NCBI GenBank assembly: GCA_030617525.1
Contig: JAUWVG010000220.1
Location: 1 to 5,138, forward strand
Reading direction: 5' to 3'
DNA from: Candidatus Aminicenantota bacterium
GTDB taxonomy: Bacteria; Acidobacteriota; Aminicenantia; Aminicenantales; Aminicenantaceae
Length of the DNA: 5,138 nucleotides
Part shown: in pieces, positions 1 through 5,138 of the stretch
How the letters are laid out: each line of letters opens with the position of its first letter
How positions within the stretch are numbered: the stretch's first letter is position 1
Made by a program: the position numbers and the translations under genes
The notes under the pieces: generated by a model
The model's input: only the letters and a program-made list of their open reading frames with translations
What the model was told of the DNA's origin: nothing
Database searches by the model: none

Positions 1-2
1 TT

Positions 3-908
3 GTCTATGGAGCACGCAAACACAGAGGCCAGAACTCCTATGCCATAGCCTCAGAAACCGTCAGTCTCAACATCATGAACTATTCCAGCATAAAGAATAT
101 CGAAGCCGGACAGGCTCTCTTTATCGACAACAAGAGAAAAATCCACACCAAAAAAATTGTCCGGCGCCCCCACCACACCCCCTGTCTTTTTGAATGGGTC
201 TATTTTGCCCGACCCGACTCTTTTATCGACAATGTCAATGTCTATGACTGCCGTGTTAACCTCGGCCGTTTCCTCGCTGAAGAGATAAAAAAACACAACC
301 TCGACATTGATGTCGTTGTCCCTGTCCCCGATTCTGCCCGCGATGCAGCCATAGAGATCGCACGTTTACTCAATCTTAAATACAGAGAAGCCCTGGTTAA
401 AAACCGCTACATCGGCCGCACCTTTATTATGCCGGCCGACAAGGACCGGAAAACATCCGTCCGCCAGAAGCTCAATCCAATCGTATCCGAACTTAAAGGA
501 AAAAACGTTCTCCTTATCGATGACAGCATCGTCCGCGGCAACACTTCAAAGGCCATAATAGAGATGGTCAAAGAATGCGGGGCAAAAAAAGTCTATTTTG
601 GCTCTTATTCACCACCCCTCCGGCATCCCTGCGTGTACGGAATCGATATGCAGACCAAAACCGAATTTGTTGCCCGCAATGCCGACACCAAACAGATTGC
701 CAAAAGGATCGGCGCGGACAAGGTCATCTACCAGAGCCTGGAATCGCTCGAAAAAGCCGTAAAGATGGGAAATAAAAATCTCAAGGAGTTCTGCGGGGCC
801 TGCTTCAGCGGGATATACCCCACAGGCGATGTCACTCCCAAAATCCTCGACTCCATCGAAAAAGACCGGAAAACGGCTAAAGAGAACCAGTTGGAACTTA
901 ACTTATAA
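3..908 (+). CDS. purF: Amidophosphoribosyltransferase (glutamine PRPP amidotransferase), C-terminal part, 5'-truncated by window edge
   Basis: This enzyme makes 5-phosphoribosylamine from PRPP and glutamine, the first committed step of cytosolic purine synthesis. The frame is open from base 3, so the ATG at 75 is internal. About 301 residues remain; the N-terminal glutaminase domain with its catalytic cysteine lies outside the window. Visible PurF landmarks, in order, are ASET (51-62), FEWVYFARPDS (from 189), VVPVPDS, KNRYIGRTFIMP, VRQKLN, and the PRPP-binding loop LIDDSIVRGNTS, with Asp-Asp at 519-524. The loop has RGNTS where the E. coli and B. subtilis enzymes have RGTTS. Four cysteines (codons at 183, 630, 792 and 801) lie where the iron-sulfur ligands of the B. 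subtilis enzyme are expected, although much of the core reads closer to E. coli PurF. The gene ends with TAA, 29 bases before the next start. The family call is very secure; the cluster is inferred from recalled alignments. Confidence 0.97.
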   Translation, partial: VYGARKHRGQNSYAIASETVSLNIMNYSSIKNIEAGQALFIDNKRKIHTKKIVRRPHHTPCLFEWVYFARPDSFIDNVNVYDCRVNLGRFLAEEIKKHNLDIDVVVPVPDSARDAAIEIARLLNLKYREALVKNRYIGRTFIMPADKDRKTSVRQKLNPIVSELKGKNVLLIDDSIVRGNTSKAIIEMVKECGAKKVYFGSYSPPLRHPCVYGIDMQTKTEFVARNADTKQIAKRIGADKVIYQSLESLEKAVKMGNKNLKEFCGACFSGIYPTGDVTPKILDSIEKDRKTAKENQLELNL

Positions 909-915
909 ATAAATA

Positions 916-928
916 GGGGACTGTCCCC
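916..928. repeat. Perfect palindrome GGGGAC-T-GTCCCC between purF and the DUF218 gene
   Basis: Two six-base arms, GGGGAC and GTCCCC, flank a single T; as RNA this would more realistically form five pairs around a CTG loop. No U-run follows (AATAAAAAC), so it is not a convincing intrinsic terminator. It sits 9 to 21 bases upstream of the next ATG, in the place where a Shine-Dalgarno sequence would be. It may be a core of a dispersed REP-like element, because similar GGGGAC/GTCCCC palindromes occur between genes in many genomes. That link is from memory, and there is only one copy in this window. Confidence 0.5.
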
Positions 929-937
929 AATAAAAAC

Positions 938-1699
938 ATGTTATTTTTTATAAAAAAGTTTCTTCAAGCCCTCTTCCTCCCTCCTTCACTTCTTCTCATC
1001 CTCCTAATAACATCATTCATCCTAATACTCCTCAAGAAAAAATGGGGGAAAATATTATTGCTGATCACAATTATTTTCTACTATTCTTTATCTATCACCC
1101 CTGTTTCTCAACTCCTATTGCATGGGCTTGAAAGCAAGTATCAAACAATTCAATCTCCCACAAACGAAGCCAAACACATCGTTGTCCTCGGAGGAGGAAC
1201 AATAAACCGGTTCTCTTCACTCCCTCCATCAAGCCGGTTGAATCCATCCTCCACTGCAAGGATTCTAGAGGGGATAAGGCTATTCAGGCAGATAGAAGAT
1301 GGCTATCTGATAACATCCGGAGGAAACCGGCGGCAGAAGACAAAAGAAGAAGATTCGTGCCATCAGATGAAATATTTGGCTATCATGCTCGGAGTGGAAG
1401 AAGATCGGATTATTCCCATTTGTGATTCGCGGGATACTTCTGAAGAGGCAAAAAATTTAGAGAAGATCATCGGAGATAAACCCTTCTTTCTGGTTACATC
1501 AGCTTTTCATATGCAGCGCTCAATCCTTCTTTTTAAAAGACTTGGACTCAACCCCATAGCCGCCCCCGGCGACTTTAAAGCACAAAGAAAAGAAGGAAAC
1601 AAATACTATGATTTCCTCCCCTCACCTAATAATCTTTTAAATTCAACCTTGGCGGTAAAAGAATATTTTGGGCTTGTATTCTACAACCTTTTTAAATAA
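938..1699 (+). CDS. Membrane-anchored DUF218 protein, ElyC/SanA/YdcF-like
   Basis: The 253-residue protein has two N-terminal hydrophobic segments, about residues 8-32 (containing a Pro-Pro pair) and 37-56, followed by a soluble domain. The architecture matches ElyC (YcbC) of E. coli, which acts in envelope and peptidoglycan or lipid-carrier homeostasis. DUF218 signatures are visible: HIVVLGGG near residue 80, STARILEGIRLFRQ, LITSGGN, DTSEEAKN, VTSAFHMQRS followed by LFKRLGL, and a closing LAVKEYFGL. The soluble domain is expected in the periplasm. ATG 938 is the first usable start after an in-frame TAG at 914-916, and it has no clear Shine-Dalgarno; the only G-rich stretch is the palindrome further upstream. 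The gene could be cotranscribed with purF. Family membership is clear, but the biochemical role of DUF218 proteins is poorly defined, so no symbol is given. Confidence 0.88.
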   Translation: MLFFIKKFLQALFLPPSLLLILLITSFILILLKKKWGKILLLITIIFYYSLSITPVSQLLLHGLESKYQTIQSPTNEAKHIVVLGGGTINRFSSLPPSSRLNPSSTARILEGIRLFRQIEDGYLITSGGNRRQKTKEEDSCHQMKYLAIMLGVEEDRIIPICDSRDTSEEAKNLEKIIGDKPFFLVTSAFHMQRSILLFKRLGLNPIAAPGDFKAQRKEGNKYYDFLPSPNNLLNSTLAVKEYFGLVFYNLFK

Positions 1700-1711
1700 C
1701 GTTTATTCAAA

Positions 1712-1740
1712 TTGAAATCCATGCATCAATATGGTATTAA
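1712..1740 (+). promoter_or_regulatory. Candidate sigma-70-type promoter for the epimerase-VanZ pair
   Basis: TTGAAA at 1712-1717 (five of six match TTGACA) is followed after exactly 17 bases by TATTAA at 1735-1740 (four of six match TATAAT). Transcription would begin near 1747, leaving a leader of roughly 27 bases before the ATG at 1774. The 74-base gap is A/T-rich, so a chance match is quite possible. Confidence 0.4.
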
Positions 1741-1761
1741 AAATTCAAACCTGACATAAAT

Positions 1762-1766
1762 AAGGA
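1762..1766 (+). promoter_or_regulatory. Ribosome binding site AAGGA of the epimerase gene
   Basis: AAGGA lies seven bases before the ATG at 1774. This fixes the start and puts the GGAGFIG nucleotide-binding loop at the expected distance from the N-terminus. Confidence 0.75.
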
Positions 1767-1773
1767 CATAACT

Positions 1774-2709
1774 ATGGCAAAATATCTAGTATCAGGTGGA
1801 GCAGGATTTATCGGCTCGCATATCACCGAGGAATTAGTCAGAAGAGGAGACAAAGTCAGAGTCCTCGATAATTTCCTGACAGGGAAAAAAGAAAATCTCG
1901 CCCCATTTCTCACCGATATCGATCTAATTGAAGGAGACATAAGGGATTTCTCTCAATGCCAAAAAGCCGTAAAAGGAATAGACTATGTCCTCCATCAGGC
2001 AGCTCTTCCCTCAGTTCCCCGCTCGGTCAGCGACCCCATCACTTCGAATGAAATCAATATCACAGGGACTTTAAATATGCTGATAGCATCTAAAGACGAA
2101 GGAATCAAAAGCTTCGTCTTTGCCTCATCCTCATCCGTTTATGGAGATGATCAGAGACTGCCCAAAAAAGAGGGAAACGAAGGGAGTCCCCTTTCTCCTT
2201 ATGCTCTGGGAAAGTTAACAGGAGAACATTACTGCCGGATTTTTTCCCAGCTCTACGGATTTAATACAGTTTGTCTACGTTACTTTAATATCTTCGGACC
2301 CAGACAAGACCCCTTATCCCAATATGCAGCGGCTATCCCCAATTTTGTGACCAAAATTCTAAACAACGAAAAACCGATAATCTATGGAAATGGAGAACAG
2401 TCGAGAGATTTTACCTTTGTGTCGAATGTTATCGAAGCGAATCTATTAGCCAGTCAAGCCCAAAATGTTTCTGGAGAGGTTTTTAACATCGCCTGCGGCG
2501 CACGTACAACGGTCAATGATTTAATAAGCACGATTAAAAGCATTCTAGAAATTGACATCCCATCAGAATACACAAATCCACGGCCAGGTGATGTCAAGCA
2601 CAGCCATGCAGATATTTCCAATGCTGTTGAGAGGCTGAATTACAAACCTCTTTTCACATTCAACGAAGGGCTCGAAAAGACCATCTCCTGGTATAAAGAT
2701 CAAGTATAG
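1774..2709 (+). CDS. NAD-dependent nucleotide-sugar 4-epimerase (UDP-GlcNAc/UDP-Glc/UDP-GlcA 4-epimerase type)
   Basis: This cytosolic enzyme of the extended short-chain dehydrogenase family (311 residues, full length) would interconvert UDP-sugars at C4 to supply precursors for polysaccharide assembly. The Rossmann loop GGAGFIG is at residues 8-14, and Asp32 ends the second strand, as expected for NAD binding. HQAA (74-77), the active-site serine region SSSSVYGD (118-125) and the catalytic pair Tyr143/Lys147 in SPYALGK follow. RYFNIFGPRQDP (169-180), YAAAIP (184-189), SRDF (210-213) and RPGD near the C-terminus are substrate-side motifs. The run QAALPSVPRSVSDPITSN and the RQDP segment resemble WbpP/TviC-type UDP-GlcNAc(A) 4-epimerases more than classical GalE, but UDP-glucose or UDP-glucuronate cannot be excluded. 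The TAG stop directly abuts the VanZ-like start. The family call is very secure; the substrate is inferred. Confidence 0.93.
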   Translation: MAKYLVSGGAGFIGSHITEELVRRGDKVRVLDNFLTGKKENLAPFLTDIDLIEGDIRDFSQCQKAVKGIDYVLHQAALPSVPRSVSDPITSNEINITGTLNMLIASKDEGIKSFVFASSSSVYGDDQRLPKKEGNEGSPLSPYALGKLTGEHYCRIFSQLYGFNTVCLRYFNIFGPRQDPLSQYAAAIPNFVTKILNNEKPIIYGNGEQSRDFTFVSNVIEANLLASQAQNVSGEVFNIACGARTTVNDLISTIKSILEIDIPSEYTNPRPGDVKHSHADISNAVERLNYKPLFTFNEGLEKTISWYKDQV

Positions 2710-3120
2710 ATGAGAAAGACCCTAACAAAACTAGCCAATCATCCCCAATTGTGGCTTTTCTTAACTTTTGTCTGGATGGTTTTCATTTTTGTGCTCTCGA
2801 CCAATCATTTCTCTTCAGGAAGAACAACGGCCAAAATTGATACTGAAATCCCTCTTCGTTTGCTGGCTCATCTCTTTGTATATTTTGTTCTAGGATTTCT
2901 AGCAAGCGGAGCGGTAAAACTCAACTTCCGTTGGAAACATAAACTTCTTATAGCTCTTCTCTTTTGTGTCTTCTATGCCTTTACTGATGAACTCCATCAG
3001 CATTTTGAAGCAGAGCGGAGATTCAGATTTATCGATATTGCGACAGATAGTGTCGGTGCTTTTGCGGGAATCTTACTCTATCACCTACCTTTGAGAATTA
3101 AACATCATCGTGAGGAGTGA
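2710..3120 (+). CDS. VanZ-like integral membrane protein
   Basis: The 136-residue protein has four predicted membrane segments, about residues 14-30, 50-69, 76-92 and 109-126. The VanZ-family pattern is clear: a first helix ending in LST (29-31), AHLFVYFVLGF (53-63), then DELHQ (93-97), an Arg-rich stretch (103-106) and D-IATDSVGAFAG (109-120). VanZ was named for its role in low-level teicoplanin resistance, but most homologues have no established function, and in my recollection they are common in polysaccharide loci. The ATG immediately follows the epimerase TAG with no intervening base and no evident Shine-Dalgarno, so translation probably depends on ribosomes finishing the epimerase. The last codons (His-His-Arg-Glu-Glu-stop) lie in a degenerate repeat described separately, so the C-terminal tail may be a recent replacement. 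Resistance should not be inferred. Confidence 0.87.
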   Translation: MRKTLTKLANHPQLWLFLTFVWMVFIFVLSTNHFSSGRTTAKIDTEIPLRLLAHLFVYFVLGFLASGAVKLNFRWKHKLLIALLFCVFYAFTDELHQHFEAERRFRFIDIATDSVGAFAGILLYHLPLRIKHHREE

Positions 3121-3160
3121 GAATCCTTCATGTCATCGCGAGTGAAACGTGGCGATCTGA
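3105..3160. repeat. Degenerate dispersed-repeat fragment overlapping the 3' end of the VanZ-like gene
   Basis: Two near-identical decamers, TCATCGTGAG (3105-3114) and TCATCGCGAG (3133-3142), stand 28 bases apart in direct orientation, each continuing with a purine-rich GAGTGA/TGAAACG-like tail. The second copy also forms an imperfect inverted repeat, ATCGC (3135-3139) with GCGAT (3152-3156), extended by flanking TCA and TGA. The pattern resembles the widespread intergenic family TCATTGCGAG...GCAATCT known from many Gram-negative genomes; this is from memory, without a search. It covers the last five codons and stop of the VanZ-like gene and runs into the following gap. Confidence 0.5.
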
Positions 3161-3168
3161 CTCGACTC

Positions 3169-3198
3169 TTGACTTCTTCTCGTAATAAATGATATTTA
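3169..3198 (+). promoter_or_regulatory. Weak candidate promoter for the lipoprotein gene
   Basis: TTGACT at 3169-3174 (five of six match the -35 consensus) is followed after 18 bases by TATTTA (3193-3198), a poor -10. The better TTTAAT at 3195-3200 would need a 20-base spacer. Transcription from here would start near 3205, downstream of the ATG at 3189 and upstream of the preferred ATG at 3249. Confidence 0.22.
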
Positions 3199-3248
3199 AT
3201 ATCCACCGAATCTCTTTACTGGGAACTAAATTTCATCGGGGGAAAAAG

Positions 3249-3731
3249 ATGAAAGAAAAAGGGATGGTATCAGCGACCTTTTTAAAATTTCTTATCCTTA
3301 TACTTATTGTTTTTAGCCTATCCTGCAAAAAGGAGCCTGAAAAAAAAATTTCTCCATCTCTTGCTGCAGAAATCGATATCCAACAAATCGAAAGCTCAAC
3401 CGACCTCCAGTTTACAATCCTAAAAGCACAGACAATCGGCTACATGCCACGCCACAGGTTTTATTGGATCTGTCTAGATAAAGAAGCCAGTCATCAAAAA
3501 ATAAAAGACCTTGCCCAGGCGATAGTAAATGAGGCAATCGCCAATAACCCAAAAACCTACCACAGTTTTTTAATTCATTTCTTTTTAAAAAGCGAGCTGA
3601 GGGAAACAGTCGAAAACTCAGAATCTTTTGCGCAGGCAACGTATCTTCCCGAAGGAAGCCGGCAGAAAATCAGGAGGATCGCAGTCGACAACTACAACGA
3701 TTACAAACTCACATGCACCTTCTTCGATTAA
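3249..3731 (+). CDS. Small predicted lipoprotein of unknown function
   Basis: I chose the ATG at 3249 (160 residues) over the in-frame ATG at 3189. The former has GGGGGA five to six bases upstream and places a typical signal sequence at the N-terminus: a charged start (MKEKG), a hydrophobic core at about residues 11-24 and Cys26 followed by KKEPEKK. The lipobox reads S-L-S-C, with Ser rather than Leu at -3, so it is relaxed; lipidation is likely but not certain. The mature part is about 135 residues with a mixed alpha/beta look: LQFTILKAQTIGYMP..RFYWICL, a helix-like DLAQAIVNEAIANN, a strand-like SFLIHFFL, and a closing DNYNDYKLTCTFFD with one further cysteine. The layout faintly recalls small DUF4875-like domains, but I do not claim membership. 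It lies between VanZ-like and Wzz genes, so an envelope role linked to polysaccharide is possible by context only. Confidence 0.75.
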   Translation: MKEKGMVSATFLKFLILILIVFSLSCKKEPEKKISPSLAAEIDIQQIESSTDLQFTILKAQTIGYMPRHRFYWICLDKEASHQKIKDLAQAIVNEAIANNPKTYHSFLIHFFLKSELRETVENSESFAQATYLPEGSRQKIRRIAVDNYNDYKLTCTFFD

Positions 3732-3737
3732 ACATTC

Positions 3738-3790
3738 TATAATTGGATTTCATTAAACTACTTGAAAAAGGAAATAAATACCAATAAACT
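3738..3790 (+). promoter_or_regulatory. Two candidate promoters upstream of the Wzz-like gene
   Basis: A perfect -10 hexamer TATAAT lies at 3738-3743, but no recognisable -35 stands 16-18 bases upstream. Further down, TTGAAA (3762-3767) is followed after 17 bases by TAAACT (3785-3790), matching five and four of six consensus positions. Either would leave a leader of about 30 to 75 bases before the ATG at 3825. The gap is A/T-rich, so both are tentative; read-through from upstream genes is equally possible. Confidence 0.3.
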
Positions 3791-3811
3791 TAACCAGCTA
3801 CTGCAATACAA

Positions 3812-3817
3812 GAGGTG
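3812..3817 (+). promoter_or_regulatory. Ribosome binding site GAGGTG of the Wzz-like gene
   Basis: GAGGTG lies seven bases before the ATG at 3825. It decides the start, because the same frame stays open upstream to the lipoprotein stop at 3729-3731 and offers a TTG at 3762. Confidence 0.75.
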
Positions 3818-3824
3818 TGAACCA

Positions 3825-5138
3825 ATGGAAGAGTATGAAAATGAATTCGAATTGATGGATTATCTCAATGTCATATGGAAAAGAAAATGGCTCATTATAA
3901 TCCCAACTTTTGTCTTAGTCGTATTAGTAGGAATCTACAGTTTAACCCTCCCCAAGGTTTGGGAAGTCCATGCATTAATTGTTCCAAGCAAAATTATTCT
4001 TCGTACTGATGATGGCCAGTTTAATGAAGTGCTCGTTACAGATCCCAAACAAATTGTAGGACAGATTAACCAAGCTACTTATAACAATTTAATTGCCGCA
4101 GAATTAAATCTGGACATAGAAAAAATGCCAAAAATAGAAGCAGAGAATCTCCGTGATACAAATCTTGTGCGCATCTCATTAAAAGCGCAGGATGTCGAGA
4201 ATGCAAAAGACATACTTTTCTCTCTTTTTGATTTTTTAAAAATCGATCTGGATGAAAAAATCAAAGTTGAAATATCTGATATTGATACGCAGGTAGAATC
4301 AAATAATAACCGCATCAAATCAAAAAATATCGAAATTGAAGACAAAAAAAATGCCATAGAAGCCATAAACCTAACGATCAAAAACAAACGAAACACGATC
4401 AAAACAAAGAAGAACCGGATTAAGGATAAGGAAAATATAATCATCACAAAAGAAAACACCATCAAGTTGAAAGAGAGCTCAATAACAATTAAAAACCTGA
4501 ATATAGAATCGAAAGAAATGGAAAAAACAGGAATGCAGGAAGAGATCAACACCATGGAAAACAAACTGATCATCTCTGAAGAGAGAACCGATGCGATCAC
4601 AGAAGAGATGAAAGAAGTCAAAGAAAGGATTGATCAGATCCAAGAAGAATGGAAGAAAGTGCTCACGAAAGGAACCGACAAAAATGCGATGAGCATTTTA
4701 CTCTATTCCGTAGAAATTGGAAACAACCTCAGGAACTACAACACACTTGATGAAAAACTCAGCAGCGAAAAGCTCACCCAGGAGAACATCAATTTAGCCA
4801 TTGAGGGAAAAAAGAGAGAGATTAAGCAAACTGATAATCAGATAGAGCAAATCAGAATACAAATCGAAGATGTCAGAACAGCAATAAACAATGTCAAAAC
4901 TGAAATCGATGATGTTAACACGCAAATCGATGACATCAACACACAAATCGACGACATAGAAACCGATATCGAAAAAACAAAGAATGAAATTAAAACCATT
5001 CAGAACAGCATTATTATAAAAGAAAATGAGATTGAAAATGTAAAGAATGACATTTCCTTTTTAAAGGAAAAAAAGGCCAGAATTGATTTTGCAGAACTCA
5101 TAAAAGAACCGACTTCTTCACTCGGGCCTGTCGCCCCA
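3825..5138 (+). CDS. Wzz-type polysaccharide chain-length determinant with very long coiled coil, 3'-truncated by window edge
   Basis: The frame is open from the ATG at 3825 to the last base, giving 438 residues. The N-terminus has the Wzz signature: acidic start, MDYLNVIWKRKW (about residues 11-22), a membrane helix (23-41), then a beta-rich stretch WEVHALIVPSK. Residues about 140-282 and 290-425 are almost pure coiled coil, separated by KGTDKNAMSILLYSVEIGNNL. The visible end, EPTSSLGPVAP, is the proline-rich segment that normally precedes the second membrane helix in this family, so only a short C-terminal part is probably missing unless a tyrosine-kinase domain follows. Such proteins sit in the inner membrane and set polymer length in Wzx/Wzy-dependent systems or support capsule/EPS export. 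The protein exceeds the roughly 330-380 residues usual for O-antigen Wzz. The coil is strongly A-rich on the coding strand and low in G+C. Family secure; polymer type unknown. Confidence 0.9.
   Translation, partial: MEEYENEFELMDYLNVIWKRKWLIIIPTFVLVVLVGIYSLTLPKVWEVHALIVPSKIILRTDDGQFNEVLVTDPKQIVGQINQATYNNLIAAELNLDIEKMPKIEAENLRDTNLVRISLKAQDVENAKDILFSLFDFLKIDLDEKIKVEISDIDTQVESNNNRIKSKNIEIEDKKNAIEAINLTIKNKRNTIKTKKNRIKDKENIIITKENTIKLKESSITIKNLNIESKEMEKTGMQEEINTMENKLIISEERTDAITEEMKEVKERIDQIQEEWKKVLTKGTDKNAMSILLYSVEIGNNLRNYNTLDEKLSSEKLTQENINLAIEGKKREIKQTDNQIEQIRIQIEDVRTAINNVKTEIDDVNTQIDDINTQIDDIETDIEKTKNEIKTIQNSIIIKENEIENVKNDISFLKEKKARIDFAELIKEPTSSLGPVAP
4314..4523 (+). repeat. Ten degenerate 21-bp units encoding Ile-a/Lys-d heptads (first coil arm)
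   Basis: Within the Wzz-like gene, Ile is encoded every 21 bases at residues 164, 171, 178, 185, 192, 199, 206, 213, 220 and 227. Three residues after each Ile stands Lys in nine of the ten units (Ile181 is the exception). Units have diverged at the DNA level but keep the ATH codon phase. The heptad phase continues with less regular residues back to about 150 and forward to about 276. Confidence 0.85.
4800..5072 (+). repeat. Thirteen consecutive 21-bp Ile heptads (second coil arm), with near-identical tandem copies at 4905-4967
   Basis: Ile occurs every seventh residue from 326 to 410 without interruption. Position d is mostly Val or Ile (343, 350, 357, 364, 371, 378, 392 and 406, plus Leu413), the canonical coiled-coil pattern. 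The three units 4905-4925, 4926-4946 and 4947-4967 encode IDDVNTQ, IDDINTQ and IDDIETD. The first two differ at only 4 of 21 bases, suggesting recent tandem duplication. Confidence 0.85.

Noticed and set aside
51..296. Minus-strand frame opposite purF
   Set aside because: The plus strand there encodes unmistakable PurF motifs, and the antisense peptide shows no recognisable domain.
575..775. Short plus-strand frame inside purF in another phase
   Set aside because: It lies wholly inside the conserved PurF sequence, and its peptide has no recognisable features.
916..937. Intrinsic terminator after purF
   Set aside because: The GGGGAC/GTCCCC stem has almost no loop and is followed by AATAAAAAC rather than a T-run on the plus strand.
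1737..1940. Minus-strand frame over the epimerase start
   Set aside because: It is antisense to the ribosome binding site and Rossmann loop of the epimerase, with no independent support.
2710..3120. Glycopeptide-resistance determinant
   Set aside because: Only the broad VanZ-like family is supported; no other van genes are present and the context is polysaccharide synthesis.
3189..3248. Longer N-terminus of the lipoprotein starting at ATG 3189
   Set aside because: There is no Shine-Dalgarno, it would bury the signal peptide behind 20 residues, and the ATG overlaps the candidate promoter. ATG 3249 has a G-rich site at good spacing.
3412..3639. Minus-strand frame opposite the lipoprotein gene
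   Set aside because: No recognisable motif and fully antisense to a gene with a good signal sequence and ribosome binding site.
4079..4621. 180-residue minus-strand reading frame that looks like a Ser/Phe/Ile-rich membrane protein
   Set aside because: It is exactly antisense to the heptad coil of the Wzz-like gene. The hydrophobic look comes from the complement of A-rich Lys/Glu/Asn/Ile codons.
4314..5072. Regular 21-bp periodicity as a CRISPR array or non-coding satellite
   Set aside because: The units are contiguous without spacers, diverged in sequence, and keep an open frame with heptad amino-acid logic, so they are protein-coding.
3825..5138. SMC-like, phage tape-measure or chemoreceptor coiled-coil protein
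   Set aside because: The N-terminal YLNVIWKRKW plus membrane helix and the proline-rich EPTSSLGPVAP end fit Wzz/chain-length proteins; no ATPase or signalling motif is visible.

Overview
The window is a continuous block of plus-strand genes: the end of a purine-biosynthesis gene, followed by envelope and surface-polysaccharide functions. The lipoprotein-type signal sequence, the Wzz-type protein and the ElyC-like protein suggest a bacterium with an outer membrane, but this is indirect. I cannot assign a phylum; PurF and the dispersed-repeat fragment would fit several uncultured or deep-branching Gram-negative lineages. Base composition drifts along the window: a purF line (301-360) is about 57% G+C by hand count, while a line in the last gene (4381-4440) is about 30%.

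Layout: (1) 3-908, purF, the 3' part of amidophosphoribosyltransferase, cut by the left edge; (2) 909-937, a short gap carrying the palindrome GGGGACTGTCCCC; (3) 938-1699, a membrane-anchored DUF218 (ElyC/SanA/YdcF-like) protein; (4) 1700-1773, a gap with a candidate promoter and a good ribosome binding site; (5) 1774-2709, an NAD-dependent nucleotide-sugar 4-epimerase; (6) 2710-3120, a VanZ-like membrane protein beginning at the base after the epimerase stop; (7) 3105-3160, a degenerate dispersed-repeat fragment that overlaps the end of the VanZ gene; (8) 3249-3731, a small predicted lipoprotein of unknown function; (9) 3732-3824, a gap with candidate promoters; (10) 3825-5138, the first 438 codons of a Wzz-type chain-length determinant with a very long heptad-repeat coiled coil, cut by the right edge.

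The epimerase (sugar-nucleotide supply), the Wzz protein (polymer length or export) and probably the VanZ and DUF218 proteins look like the start of a surface-polysaccharide locus. purF is probably a housekeeping neighbour. The most unusual element is the Wzz coiled coil. In one arm, ten consecutive heptads have isoleucine at position a and, in nine of ten, lysine at position d. The other arm has thirteen consecutive isoleucine-a heptads and a strongly acidic block. The two arms could pair by charge around a glycine turn. No complete novel defence or mobile system is visible.
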